Assembly: GCA_910587305.1 (NCBI GenBank)
Contig: CAJUKV010000068.1
Coordinates: forward strand, 1 to 13,180
Origin: an uncultured Lachnospiraceae bacterium
GTDB taxonomy: Bacteria > Bacillota > Clostridia > Lachnospirales > Lachnospiraceae
Direction of reading: 5' to 3'
Length of the DNA stretch: 13,180 nucleotides
Positions 1-5,997 of the stretch are shown here, piece by piece. Position numbers and translations under genes: made by a program. Every line of letters begins with the position of its first letter. The first letter of the stretch is position 1. The notes below the pieces were generated by a model. That model saw only the letters and a list, made by a program, of their open reading frames with translations, did not search any database and was not told where the DNA came from.

Positions 1-80
1 CACTTCCGCTGAGGTTTGCCTTTGTTTATTTTTCAGATTTGCTCATTTAGAGCAAGCAAATCCCTCCTTTAGGACGCAAA

Positions 81-109
81 AAAGCGGGGAGCTCACGGCT
101 CCCCGCTTT
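81..109 (-). terminator. Rho-independent terminator of the cysK unit
   Basis: A perfect stem GCGGGGAGC (84-92) / GCTCCCCGC (98-106) has a five-base loop and is extended by AAA/TTT pairs. Read on the minus strand it is followed by a run of six T (plus-strand A-run 78-83). It lies about 30 bases past the stop of the small ORF at 140-250, so it probably ends the cysK transcript. Bases 1-80 contain no gene that I can see, only a weak inverted repeat (36-43 / 55-62). Confidence 0.85.
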
Positions 110-139
110 GGCCGGCAGTCGTTAAACCGGCGCGTCAGG

Positions 140-250
140 TCAAACGATTCCTCGGCGCTTCAGGCAGGCGGCAAGTGAGCGCAAAGAATCCTGGACAGTC
201 ATCCTGCCCATGCACATGCCGGCCTGCGTTCGGAAACCGTGAATACGCAT
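140..250 (-). CDS. Possible 36-residue small protein downstream of cysK
   Basis: This is an open frame of 36 codons starting MRIHGFRTQAG and ending LKRRGIV. It has a strong Shine-Dalgarno site (AGGAGG, minus strand) about 8 bases before the ATG. It sits about 108 bases after the cysK stop and 30 bases before the terminator, so it would be the last cistron of the cysK transcript. It is basic, has two cysteines (C13 and C29) and no membrane segment. I recognise no family. The ribosome site and the position before the terminator are what I see; that it is translated is inference. It could also be a chance frame in a 3' untranslated region. Confidence 0.4.
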   Translation of the reverse strand: MRIHGFRTQAGMCMGRMTVQDSLRSLAACLKRRGIV

Positions 251-358
251 TGCGCGCGCCTCCTATGAACGCCTTTTTGTCAATGAAAAACAAACGGAGG
301 GAAAAAGTCTGCCGGACCTGCCAAAGTGTTGTGACACCAGGCCGGTAATTTTGAAACT

Positions 359-1291
359 TTAATCCTGGAACAGCGGTGTGGAGAGATAGCGGTCCCCCGT
401 GTCCGGCAGCAGGGCCACGATGGTCTTGCTCCTGTTCTCCGGCCGCTTGGCCAGCTGAACCGCCGCCCACACCGCCGCGCCGGAGGAGATACCCACCAGC
501 ACGCCCTCCTTCCGGCCCACCAGCTTCCCGGCGGCGAAGGCGTCCTCGTTCTCCACGGCAATGACCTCGTCATAGACGCCGGTGTCCAGCACCTCCGGGA
601 CGAAGCCCGCGCCGATGCCTTGGATTTTGTGGCTCCCGGCGGTCCCCTTGCTCAGCACCGGGGAGGCGGCGGGCTCCACAGCCACGACCTTCACGGCAGG
701 ATTCCGCTCCTTCAGGTAGGCTCCCACGCCGGTGACGGTGCCGCCGGTGCCAACGCCCGCCACGAAGATATCCACCTTTCCCTCGGTGTCCTCCCAGATC
801 TCCGGGCCGGTGGAGGCCCTGTGGGCGGCAGGGTTGGCGGGGTTCACGAACTGTCCGGGAATGAAGCCGCCGGGAATCTCCTTGGCCAGCTCGCCGGCCT
901 TGGCGATGGCGCCCTTCATGCCCCTGGCCCCTTCGGTGAGGACCAGCTCCGCGCCGTAGGCCTTCATCAGCTGGCGGCGCTCCACGCTCATGGTTTCGGG
1001 CATGACAATGATAATGCGGTAGCCCCGGGCGGCGGCCACGGCGGCCAGGCCGATGCCGGTGTTGCCGGAGGTGGGTTCGATGATGACGGAGCCGGGTTTC
1101 AAAAGGCCCCGGGCCTCGGCGTCGTCGATCATGGCCTTGGCAATCCGGTCCTTGACGGACCCGGCGGGGTTGAAATATTCCAGCTTCGCCAGGACCCGGG
1201 CCTCCAGCCCCTCTTCCTTCTCGATATGGACCAGCTCCAGCAGGGGCGTTTTGCCGATCAGCTGATCGGCGGATGTGTATATCTTGCTCAT
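359..1291 (-). CDS. cysK: Cysteine synthase A (O-acetylserine sulfhydrylase)
   Basis: This pyridoxal-phosphate enzyme makes L-cysteine and acetate from O-acetyl-L-serine and sulfide in the cytoplasm, the last step of cysteine synthesis. It is 310 residues long, normal for the family. The PLP lysine is K47 in NPAGSVKDR, the substrate loop is TSGNTG (74-79), the phosphate-binding loop is GTGGT (181-185), HKIQGIGAGFVP lies at 221-232, and the SSG that contacts the pyridine nitrogen is at 269-271. The start is set by GAGGAGG at 1300-1306, 8 bases before the ATG. It is divergent from the Rrf2 regulator, from which it is separated by about 250 bases holding both promoters, so control by that regulator is likely. 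Nothing is missing or broken. A specialised paralogue such as O-phosphoserine sulfhydrylase or CBS is less likely given the clean CysK motifs and length. Confidence 0.95.
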   Translation of the reverse strand: MSKIYTSADQLIGKTPLLELVHIEKEEGLEARVLAKLEYFNPAGSVKDRIAKAMIDDAEARGLLKPGSVIIEPTSGNTGIGLAAVAAARGYRIIIVMPETMSVERRQLMKAYGAELVLTEGARGMKGAIAKAGELAKEIPGGFIPGQFVNPANPAAHRASTGPEIWEDTEGKVDIFVAGVGTGGTVTGVGAYLKERNPAVKVVAVEPAASPVLSKGTAGSHKIQGIGAGFVPEVLDTGVYDEVIAVENEDAFAAGKLVGRKEGVLVGISSGAAVWAAVQLAKRPENRSKTIVALLPDTGDRYLSTPLFQD

Positions 1292-1318
1292 GGCGGTTTC
1301 CTCCTCATAATCTCAATC

Positions 1319-1393
1319 TTAATAATAATGCGGCGTTTGTCCCGCTCCGTCAGCTATGATGGATACGACATCGAAATCCAGGATGTGGATCAT
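1319..1393 (-). CDS. Possible 24-codon leader ORF before cysK
   Basis: A 24-codon frame lies inside the cysK leader RNA. It begins MIHILDF and ends GQTPHYY, with its TAA about 13 bases before the cysK ribosome site. An in-frame TAA directly precedes its ATG, which fixes the start if it is translated. The ribosome site is weak (GGGA about 6 bases upstream). It contains no cysteine codons, so it is not a classic cysteine attenuator. Its place between promoter and gene is seen; translation and a regulatory role are inference. Confidence 0.25.
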   Translation of the reverse strand: MIHILDFDVVSIIADGAGQTPHYY

Positions 1394-1426
1394 TTATATC
1401 CCAATCTTCCAAGTGGGTTTATTTGT

Positions 1427-1455
1427 ATTATAGAAGGAAAGATCTTCCCTGTCAA
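1427..1455 (-). promoter_or_regulatory. Consensus sigma-A promoter of cysK
   Basis: On the minus strand TTGACA (1450-1455) is separated by exactly 17 bases from TATAAT (1427-1432), a perfect consensus match. The spacer holds a near-palindrome centred on AGATCT (GGAA...TTCC) that could be an operator. Transcription would start near 1420 and give a leader of about 130 bases. Confidence 0.85.
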
Positions 1456-1477
1456 TCGTCATTGTGTAAAATCCTGC

Positions 1478-1506
1478 TTGAAACCCAACTAACCATGTTG
1501 TATAAT
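1478..1506 (+). promoter_or_regulatory. Sigma-A promoter of the Rrf2 regulator
   Basis: TTGAAA (1478-1483) is followed after 17 bases by TATAAT (1501-1506). It lies about 35 bases before the regulator's ATG and points away from the cysK promoter. Confidence 0.8.
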
Positions 1507-1524
1507 AGGTAATATATTCTATTA
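1503..1524. promoter_or_regulatory. Inverted repeat, candidate autoregulatory operator
   Basis: TAATAG (1503-1508) and CTATTA (1519-1524) are perfect 6-base arms with a 10-base AT-rich centre. The repeat overlaps the -10 box and the expected start of transcription of the Rrf2 gene. Rrf2 dimers bind dyads of this size, and autorepression is common in the family. Binding here is inference. Confidence 0.4.
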
Positions 1525-1540
1525 AAAGGAGCGTCGCCAT

Positions 1541-1972
1541 ATGCTGATTTCAACGAAAGGCCGTTATGCCTTGCGGGTTATGGCCGACCTGGCTGAGCAT
1601 CCGTCAGAGGGGTACATTCCCTTAAAAGAAATCGCGCAGCGGCAGGAAATTTCGGAAAAATATCTGGAGGCCATCATCAAAATCCTGGTCAAGGCCCGGC
1701 TACTCACCGGTGTGCGGGGCAAGGGGGGCGGCTACAAGCTGACCCACCCTCCGGAGCAATACACGGTAGGCGAGGTTTTGCGGCTGACGGAGGAAACGCT
1801 GGCCCCTGTTGCCTGTCTGGACGAAACCGCGGATATCTGCCCAAGGGCCCCGAATTGCCGTACTCTGCCGGTCTGGAGGGGGTTGAATCGGGTCATCAAC
1901 GAGTATCTGGATCACATCACGGTGGCGGATCTCATACATTCGCGCGATGCCGGGAACGATTATGTAATATAA
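1541..1972 (+). CDS. Rrf2-family transcription regulator, IscR-like with three cysteines
   Basis: A 143-residue winged-helix regulator. The family start MLISTKGRYALRVMADLA leads into the helix-turn-helix (about 26-50, ISEKYLEAIIKIL), and the wing motif RGKGGGY spans 59-65. Three cysteines, C92, C100 and C106, sit where IscR-type members ligate an iron-sulfur cluster, although the first spacing (7 residues) is longer than the 5 in E. coli IscR. AGGAG at 1527-1531, 9 bases before the ATG, fixes the start. It is divergent from cysK, which suggests control of cysteine synthesis, as CymR does in Bacillus. CymR senses through the CysK enzyme and lacks this cysteine triad, so direct cluster sensing is the alternative. 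The family is certain; the signal and targets are inferred. Confidence 0.92.
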   Translation: MLISTKGRYALRVMADLAEHPSEGYIPLKEIAQRQEISEKYLEAIIKILVKARLLTGVRGKGGGYKLTHPPEQYTVGEVLRLTEETLAPVACLDETADICPRAPNCRTLPVWRGLNRVINEYLDHITVADLIHSRDAGNDYVI

Positions 1973-2016
1973 AGAGGCCGCCGGGTTCCGCAGAATTGCG
2001 GGACCCGGCGGCTCTT
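1972..2016 (+). terminator. Hairpin terminator after the Rrf2 gene
   Basis: The stem pairs 1972-1992 (contains CCGCCGGGT) with 1997-2016 (contains ACCCGGCGG) and starts at the last base of the stop codon. The T-run behind it is poor (CTTATATCAGCTCTTTT). Because the hydrolase remnant converges from the other side, the hairpin may serve both strands. Confidence 0.65.
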
Positions 2017-2019
2017 ATA

Positions 2020-2280
2020 TCAGCTCTTTTCAATAGAAAGCTGTTCCATGAGAAAGCTCTCGGCCGTCTTGGCGGCGGTTTCCCGGCAGTCGGAAAAGAA
2101 ATGGTCCGTCGGATAACTGACCGTGTGGAACATGACGCCGCCCCGCGCCTGAATGGCCCGCTCCAGAGGGAGGCAATGGAGCTCCGGCGGCGTGTGAACA
2201 TCCAGACTTCCGGCAATGCACAGGACTGGCTTTTTTGAAAAATGATTGTTTGAAGCGCCGGAGACGCTTACGTCCCCCCC
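2020..2280 (-). pseudogene. 3' remnant of an alpha/beta-hydrolase gene
   Basis: One minus-strand frame is open from 2280 to a TGA at 2020-2022. It reads as the C-terminal end of an alpha/beta-hydrolase of the dienelactone hydrolase or prolyl-oligopeptidase kind: KKPVLCIAGSLDVHTPPEL carries the acid residue after the strand, and SYPTDHFFSD carries the catalytic histidine. A stop lies directly upstream in frame, there is no start codon with a ribosome site, and the N-terminal two thirds with the nucleophile serine are absent. The frame converges on the Rrf2 terminator. The truncation point near 2280 coincides with a drop in GC and is probably the left edge of the accessory island. The fold is moderately certain from these motifs; the substrate is unknown. 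Confidence 0.65.
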
Positions 2281-2395
2281 TCAAATAGGGCTATCGGGCC
2301 TTGCCGTTCATGATGCAAAAATGATGAAACGAAAGCGCATACTATGGAAAATATGGGGATTGTCTCGCAGGGAATGCAATAGACCCCTATATTTT

Positions 2396-2422
2396 TTTCG
2401 CATGAAGGCCTAATATGCGAAA
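2396..2422. promoter_or_regulatory. 8-base inverted repeat before the lipoprotein operon
   Basis: TTTCGCAT (2396-2403) and ATGCGAAA (2415-2422) are perfect arms with an 11-base spacer, ending about 15 bases before the ribosome site of the lipoprotein gene. It could be an operator or a leader hairpin. I see no consensus promoter in 2281-2436, only weak -35-like TTGTCT at 2360. The stretch otherwise holds no gene. Confidence 0.4.
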
Positions 2423-2448
2423 TAATTTCAAGACAAGTGGAGGTTAAA

Positions 2449-3570
2449 ATGAAAAAGATCAAAAAAATGATGGAGATTGCAATAAGCGCGGCAGTTCTCC
2501 TGGCATTATTGGGAGGATGCGCCCATACATCTCAGAGCGAAGAACAATCAAATATTGATGATGGCCGTATAGATACAGATTCCCAAGTCGTTGGGGCACA
2601 GGACGAAACGAATGCCGCTGCCGGAGATGAACAGAACACAACCGTTTTCATAGATGAAAAATTGGATGAGAACTTGTTCATCAGTGCGGAATTGAAAATG
2701 CCGGAAAAAATACTTTATGAGTATGCAACGCAATTAAAAAGTTTTGACTATGCGAAAGCGCAGGAAGCAATCGGGCAAAATGAAGAAGGAGGCCTTGATG
2801 TTGATGATGGGAACGACGGATTCACAAGCGGCACACTTACATATCAAAGAAATGATATGGCAAACCATTTGGACACCTACTGTTCCTATGCGGGGGAGAT
2901 GGGATTGACAGATGACAGGGAGTTGTCTTTTATGCCCCAAGCGGATGCTGCTGCAAGGATTCAGAATTTTATAGGTATGCTTGGAGTGGGCGGAGAGCTG
3001 GAAGCTCTTGATGTGGTTGCTATGGATCAAGCGGATTTTGAGAATGCGAAAAAAGCGATTATGGAAGATGGCGACTATCAGTTTTTGTCAGCAAAGGGAT
3101 ATGGAAGCGATACGTTTGAGGAAGGCATGGAAGTGTACCGGATCGTTTTTCGAATAAATGTAAATGGGTCCCCCGTATACCGGGGCGAGCCAAATCTGCG
3201 GCAAACAAGTGAGAGATTTTTGGCTTACCCAGCCGCTGTAACGGCATTGTTATCAAATAATGGGATCGAAATGATAACCATGATGGGAATGTTTGAGCCT
3301 TATGGGGAACAGCGGAAGGAAGCGGCTATTATAGGCGAAGGCGGCATCAAAGAAGCGATCATGAAAAAATTTGGCGACGTGATTTTAACAAGCGAGTTTA
3401 GGGCGAAGAATATCTGGATGGAGTATTTCCCGCTTCTGAGGGAAGATTCCTTTACCGAGATGGATTTGATTCCGGCATGGTGCGTTGATTTTGAAGTAGA
3501 TGGAGAATCGGTTGAAGACAGCAGGTATTCGATTCGATTCAACGCAGTCACAGGAGAGGAAATTTCGTGA
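2449..3570 (+). CDS. Secreted lipoprotein of unknown function, first gene of an ABC-2 permease operon
   Basis: A 373-residue lipoprotein. A lysine-rich start is followed by a hydrophobic stretch (about 7-21) and the lipobox LGGC with the modified cysteine at C24, then a low-complexity acidic linker and a soluble domain facing outside. The chosen ATG follows GTGGAGG (2437-2443) by 5 bases; a GTG at 2437 would destroy that site. I do not recognise a named family. The end (about 330-373) reads DLIPAWCVDFEVDGES...SIRFNAVTGEEIS, which resembles the PepSY/YycI-like domains of Firmicute lipoproteins; that is only a resemblance. Its stop overlaps the next start by 4 bases, so it is translationally coupled to the permease and probably works with it. 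Confidence 0.8.
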   Translation: MKKIKKMMEIAISAAVLLALLGGCAHTSQSEEQSNIDDGRIDTDSQVVGAQDETNAAAGDEQNTTVFIDEKLDENLFISAELKMPEKILYEYATQLKSFDYAKAQEAIGQNEEGGLDVDDGNDGFTSGTLTYQRNDMANHLDTYCSYAGEMGLTDDRELSFMPQADAAARIQNFIGMLGVGGELEALDVVAMDQADFENAKKAIMEDGDYQFLSAKGYGSDTFEEGMEVYRIVFRINVNGSPVYRGEPNLRQTSERFLAYPAAVTALLSNNGIEMITMMGMFEPYGEQRKEAAIIGEGGIKEAIMKKFGDVILTSEFRAKNIWMEYFPLLREDSFTEMDLIPAWCVDFEVDGESVEDSRYSIRFNAVTGEEIS

Positions 3571-4382
3571 GCCGGGTATTTATAAATGAATGGAAACGGG
3601 CAATCAATACAAGCACTATCTTAGCGGTTATTGGCGTTATGTTCTGCATTTGCTTTGATTCATGGAATGATTTGGTCAGCGCAATGCAAAGCGGCAATCC
3701 TGCCTGGTGCGTATACTATTTTATAAGTAATTCCGCATTCGGAGGAATGTGCAGGAATTATATATTGCCTGTTTTTGCGGCGCTGCCTTTTGCGGCCAGC
3801 CTTTGCGAGGAAAGAAGCAGCAAGGCGGTTGCATACATTGCTTCCAGAGAGGGTATGCGAAGGTATGGCGCTGTGAAATATATTGTAAATATCCTGATAG
3901 GCGGGCTGGTGGTTGCGTCAGGCACGGTTTTGCTGATGTTATTTTTGCGCATAAGGCTCCAGATGACAAGTGATTATTATAAGGCATCGGCTGAAAGCGC
4001 GGTGGATTTATTTCATAAATGGCTGGCGGTTCATTACCCGGTCCTCTACTGCGTGACAGAGGCGGCTCTTGGATTTATGCGCGGGATGTTATGGGCTGGC
4101 GCTTCTTTGCTTGTGTCATTATATATAAGGGATAAATTCGTCATTACGATGTTTCCGTTTTTGGGCAGCTATGTAATCGTTAAAGCAAGTCAGATCGCAT
4201 CCCTTGATGCTAACTGGCGGTTTGATCAAATATTGATAGGCAGAACAGTCATTCACAATAGCGGATACACGGTTATGGCCGCGGCCTTTGTTTCGGGTAT
4301 TTTGGTTTTCCTGATGGGTGTATATTTTACGGAAAGGTTGGCAAGGGGGCTTCGAGATGGAATGTTTTATGAAAGCAAATAA
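3567..4382 (+). CDS. ABC-2-type transporter permease subunit
   Basis: A 271-residue membrane protein with about six hydrophobic segments (near 16-35, 58-80, 106-130, 160-188, 193-210 and 232-253). After the second comes the cytoplasmic stretch CEERSSKAVAYIASREG, the glutamate/arginine coupling region typical of ABC-2 permeases. The start is GTG, overlapping the lipoprotein stop (GTGA), with AGGAGAGGA 6 bases before it. It overlaps the next ORF by 26 bases. A working transporter would need an ATPase, and none is present in the window; it was probably lost with the rest of the second permease. The substrate cannot be told, but peptide or lantibiotic-type export or immunity is common for such operons. 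Confidence 0.75.
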   Translation: MSRVFINEWKRAINTSTILAVIGVMFCICFDSWNDLVSAMQSGNPAWCVYYFISNSAFGGMCRNYILPVFAALPFAASLCEERSSKAVAYIASREGMRRYGAVKYIVNILIGGLVVASGTVLLMLFLRIRLQMTSDYYKASAESAVDLFHKWLAVHYPVLYCVTEAALGFMRGMLWAGASLLVSLYIRDKFVITMFPFLGSYVIVKASQIASLDANWRFDQILIGRTVIHNSGYTVMAAAFVSGILVFLMGVYFTERLARGLRDGMFYESK

Positions 4383-5217
4383 GGTATCAAACTATAATAT
4401 GAGGATGTTACGGGAAAATATAAGAATACCATTCACCCTTATTATGGTTGTGCTGTACGTGATGGAAAGCCTTTTTGCCGTTTTAGCCTTCAGTCGGAGT
4501 GTACATATAGATGTTACACCGTTTGCCTTTGTCTTTGTAGTCAAGCAGTATCGCATAATATTACTATCATCAAATCAGGCTGGTCCTAATGATAACGATA
4601 TTGAGGACTACTTCAATTCGTATTTTTCGAAAGATTCTGAATTCAAAATTAGATTACGCCCTATTATGAGAAATATCGCATTAGAGCAAATTCGTAACGC
4701 TCAAGAGGCGCGGAGTATCACAATATCATTAAATATAGGGCGACCTTTAAATGATTTTCTGATCGACCATACGCAAGAGGACAGAAGTGTACAAGGTCAT
4801 TTAAAAGCACTTATGGAACTTTCTAAAACGTCTTTAGATTCTAATACTTTCACGTTGACACTTGGTCTTGGAAGAAAGAAAAATTCAACACTTGATATTG
4901 GTGCTCTTGTAGAACTTTTGGACTCCATCAATTTAGATGCTCATTGCATTAAGGAAATCACAGTAAATTATCGAAACAGCCCTGAGGAAAAACTTGATGT
5001 AGCAAAGCTCCGAGAATCTAATGCAATCTTAAAAATCTTCTTTCCAATAGAGGGCACACAACTAGGTGCGGAATACATTCTTAACAATATGGATGAAATA
5101 CTTCGTAATGAGAGACAGAAATACTATCAACAAGTGGAGGAGCATTTCTCAAATGTCGTAGACATAGGGGAGAATTATGAAATCAATGTGTTCTGGCATG
5201 AAGAACCTGTGGTTTAA
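4357..5217 (+). CDS. Chimeric ORF: start of a second ABC-2 permease fused to a DUF6731-like C-terminal part
   Basis: A 286-codon frame starts at ATG 4357 (AGGGGG 8 bases upstream), overlapping the first permease by 26 bases. Residues 1 to about 60 look like an ABC-2 permease N-terminus: MLRENIRIPFTLIMVVLYV with one membrane segment (26-45). From about residue 64 (YRIILLSSNQAGPNDNDIEDY) it is a soluble protein with IRLRPIM, SITISLNIGRP and LTLGLGRKKN strands. I match this from memory to the middle and C-terminal parts of DUF6731. The expected first roughly 100 residues of that family are missing. Base composition drops to AT-rich at the same point (near 4537). The frame stays open across the join, so a hybrid protein may be made, but it is most likely a deletion or insertion scar. 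DUF6731 has no established activity that I know of. It overlaps the next membrane-protein gene by 41 bases. Confidence 0.6.
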   Translation: MECFMKANKVSNYNMRMLRENIRIPFTLIMVVLYVMESLFAVLAFSRSVHIDVTPFAFVFVVKQYRIILLSSNQAGPNDNDIEDYFNSYFSKDSEFKIRLRPIMRNIALEQIRNAQEARSITISLNIGRPLNDFLIDHTQEDRSVQGHLKALMELSKTSLDSNTFTLTLGLGRKKNSTLDIGALVELLDSINLDAHCIKEITVNYRNSPEEKLDVAKLRESNAILKIFFPIEGTQLGAEYILNNMDEILRNERQKYYQQVEEHFSNVVDIGENYEINVFWHEEPVV

Positions 5218-5761
5218 GATCTGCAATTTTTTAGCCATACCGATAAAAAATTGCAAAATTGAATTGTCAGTTATCGCATTAAGCGTTTTTGTAATAAATT
5301 TCCATGCCCTTCCCATTGAAATCAGCCAAATACTGAAATGTTACTTTTCTGAGAGTAGATGTGCCGGAATAGCTGGTTATTCATCTGTAATTACTGGGAT
5401 TTATGTTACAGTTTGGTCTATTTTTGCTACGTCTGCCTCGAAAATAAACGAAGAGCTATTAAAAAACAAGGTGGAGGGCCAACTGTTCTTTTTGATTGCA
5501 ATAGGTATAATTGAAACATTTGTAACAACCACGCTGAGCGTCTTTATCCCTTACAGTATCCCTCAATATATAGAGATCATATTATTGTCAACCATTCTTA
5601 CGACTATTTCGTTTATTAAATTTGTATTGATTTTGATGCGAATTACAAAACTGAATGTTAGATACATAGTTAAGGAAATTGATGATCAACAGGCTAAATC
5701 TACAGAAATACAAGTCAAAATTGACGAAATATATCAGAAAACTGTCAACAAGCAAAAATAA
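5177..5761 (+). CDS. Four-helix membrane protein of unknown function, partner of the DUF6731-like gene
   Basis: 194 residues with four hydrophobic segments (about 28-49, 63-87, 101-125 and 131-154) and a charged helical tail (160-194, KEIDDQQAKSTEIQVK...) suited to a cytoplasmic coiled coil. The start overlaps the end of the DUF6731-like frame by 41 bases and has AGGGGAG 6 bases before it, so the two genes are translationally coupled. A later ATG near 5198 lacks a ribosome site. I recognise no family. A soluble sensor-like protein coupled to a small multi-helix membrane protein resembles the layout of several two-gene abortive-infection systems, where the membrane protein is the effector. That is inference only. 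Confidence 0.65.
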   Translation: MKSMCSGMKNLWFKICNFLAIPIKNCKIELSVIALSVFVINFHALPIEISQILKCYFSESRCAGIAGYSSVITGIYVTVWSIFATSASKINEELLKNKVEGQLFFLIAIGIIETFVTTTLSVFIPYSIPQYIEIILLSTILTTISFIKFVLILMRITKLNVRYIVKEIDDQQAKSTEIQVKIDEIYQKTVNKQK

Positions 5762-5997
5762 TTATCAATATTCAACTGTAAACATCCTAAATTTTCAAAT
5801 CTGAACCCCTGTGTGAAACTCATGAAATTCTAAATGCGGATTATAGATTACCTTATTTCTAGCTATCTGGTAAAATGGCAGTTAATCATATGTGTGTTAA
5901 AACAGTATTACAGTTCAGAACACTCTTTTGTTTGGGTAGTGTAAATATAGTGTACAAATGCGGATGAGGATTAAAATACAATAAGGAATGAACTAAA

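Noticed and set aside
36..62. Inverted repeat GATTTGCT / AGCAAATC at the left edge
   Set aside because: Its arms are short, no clear T-run follows on either strand and the adjacent gene is outside the window. It is too weak to call a terminator.
620..1492. A 290-codon plus-strand frame across cysK
   Set aside because: It is the antisense shadow of cysK, whose motifs are unmistakable on the minus strand. The glycine/histidine-rich translation is low complexity.
2437..2448. GTG start four codons upstream for the lipoprotein
   Set aside because: The GTG is part of the ribosome-binding sequence GTGGAGG that serves the ATG at 2449.
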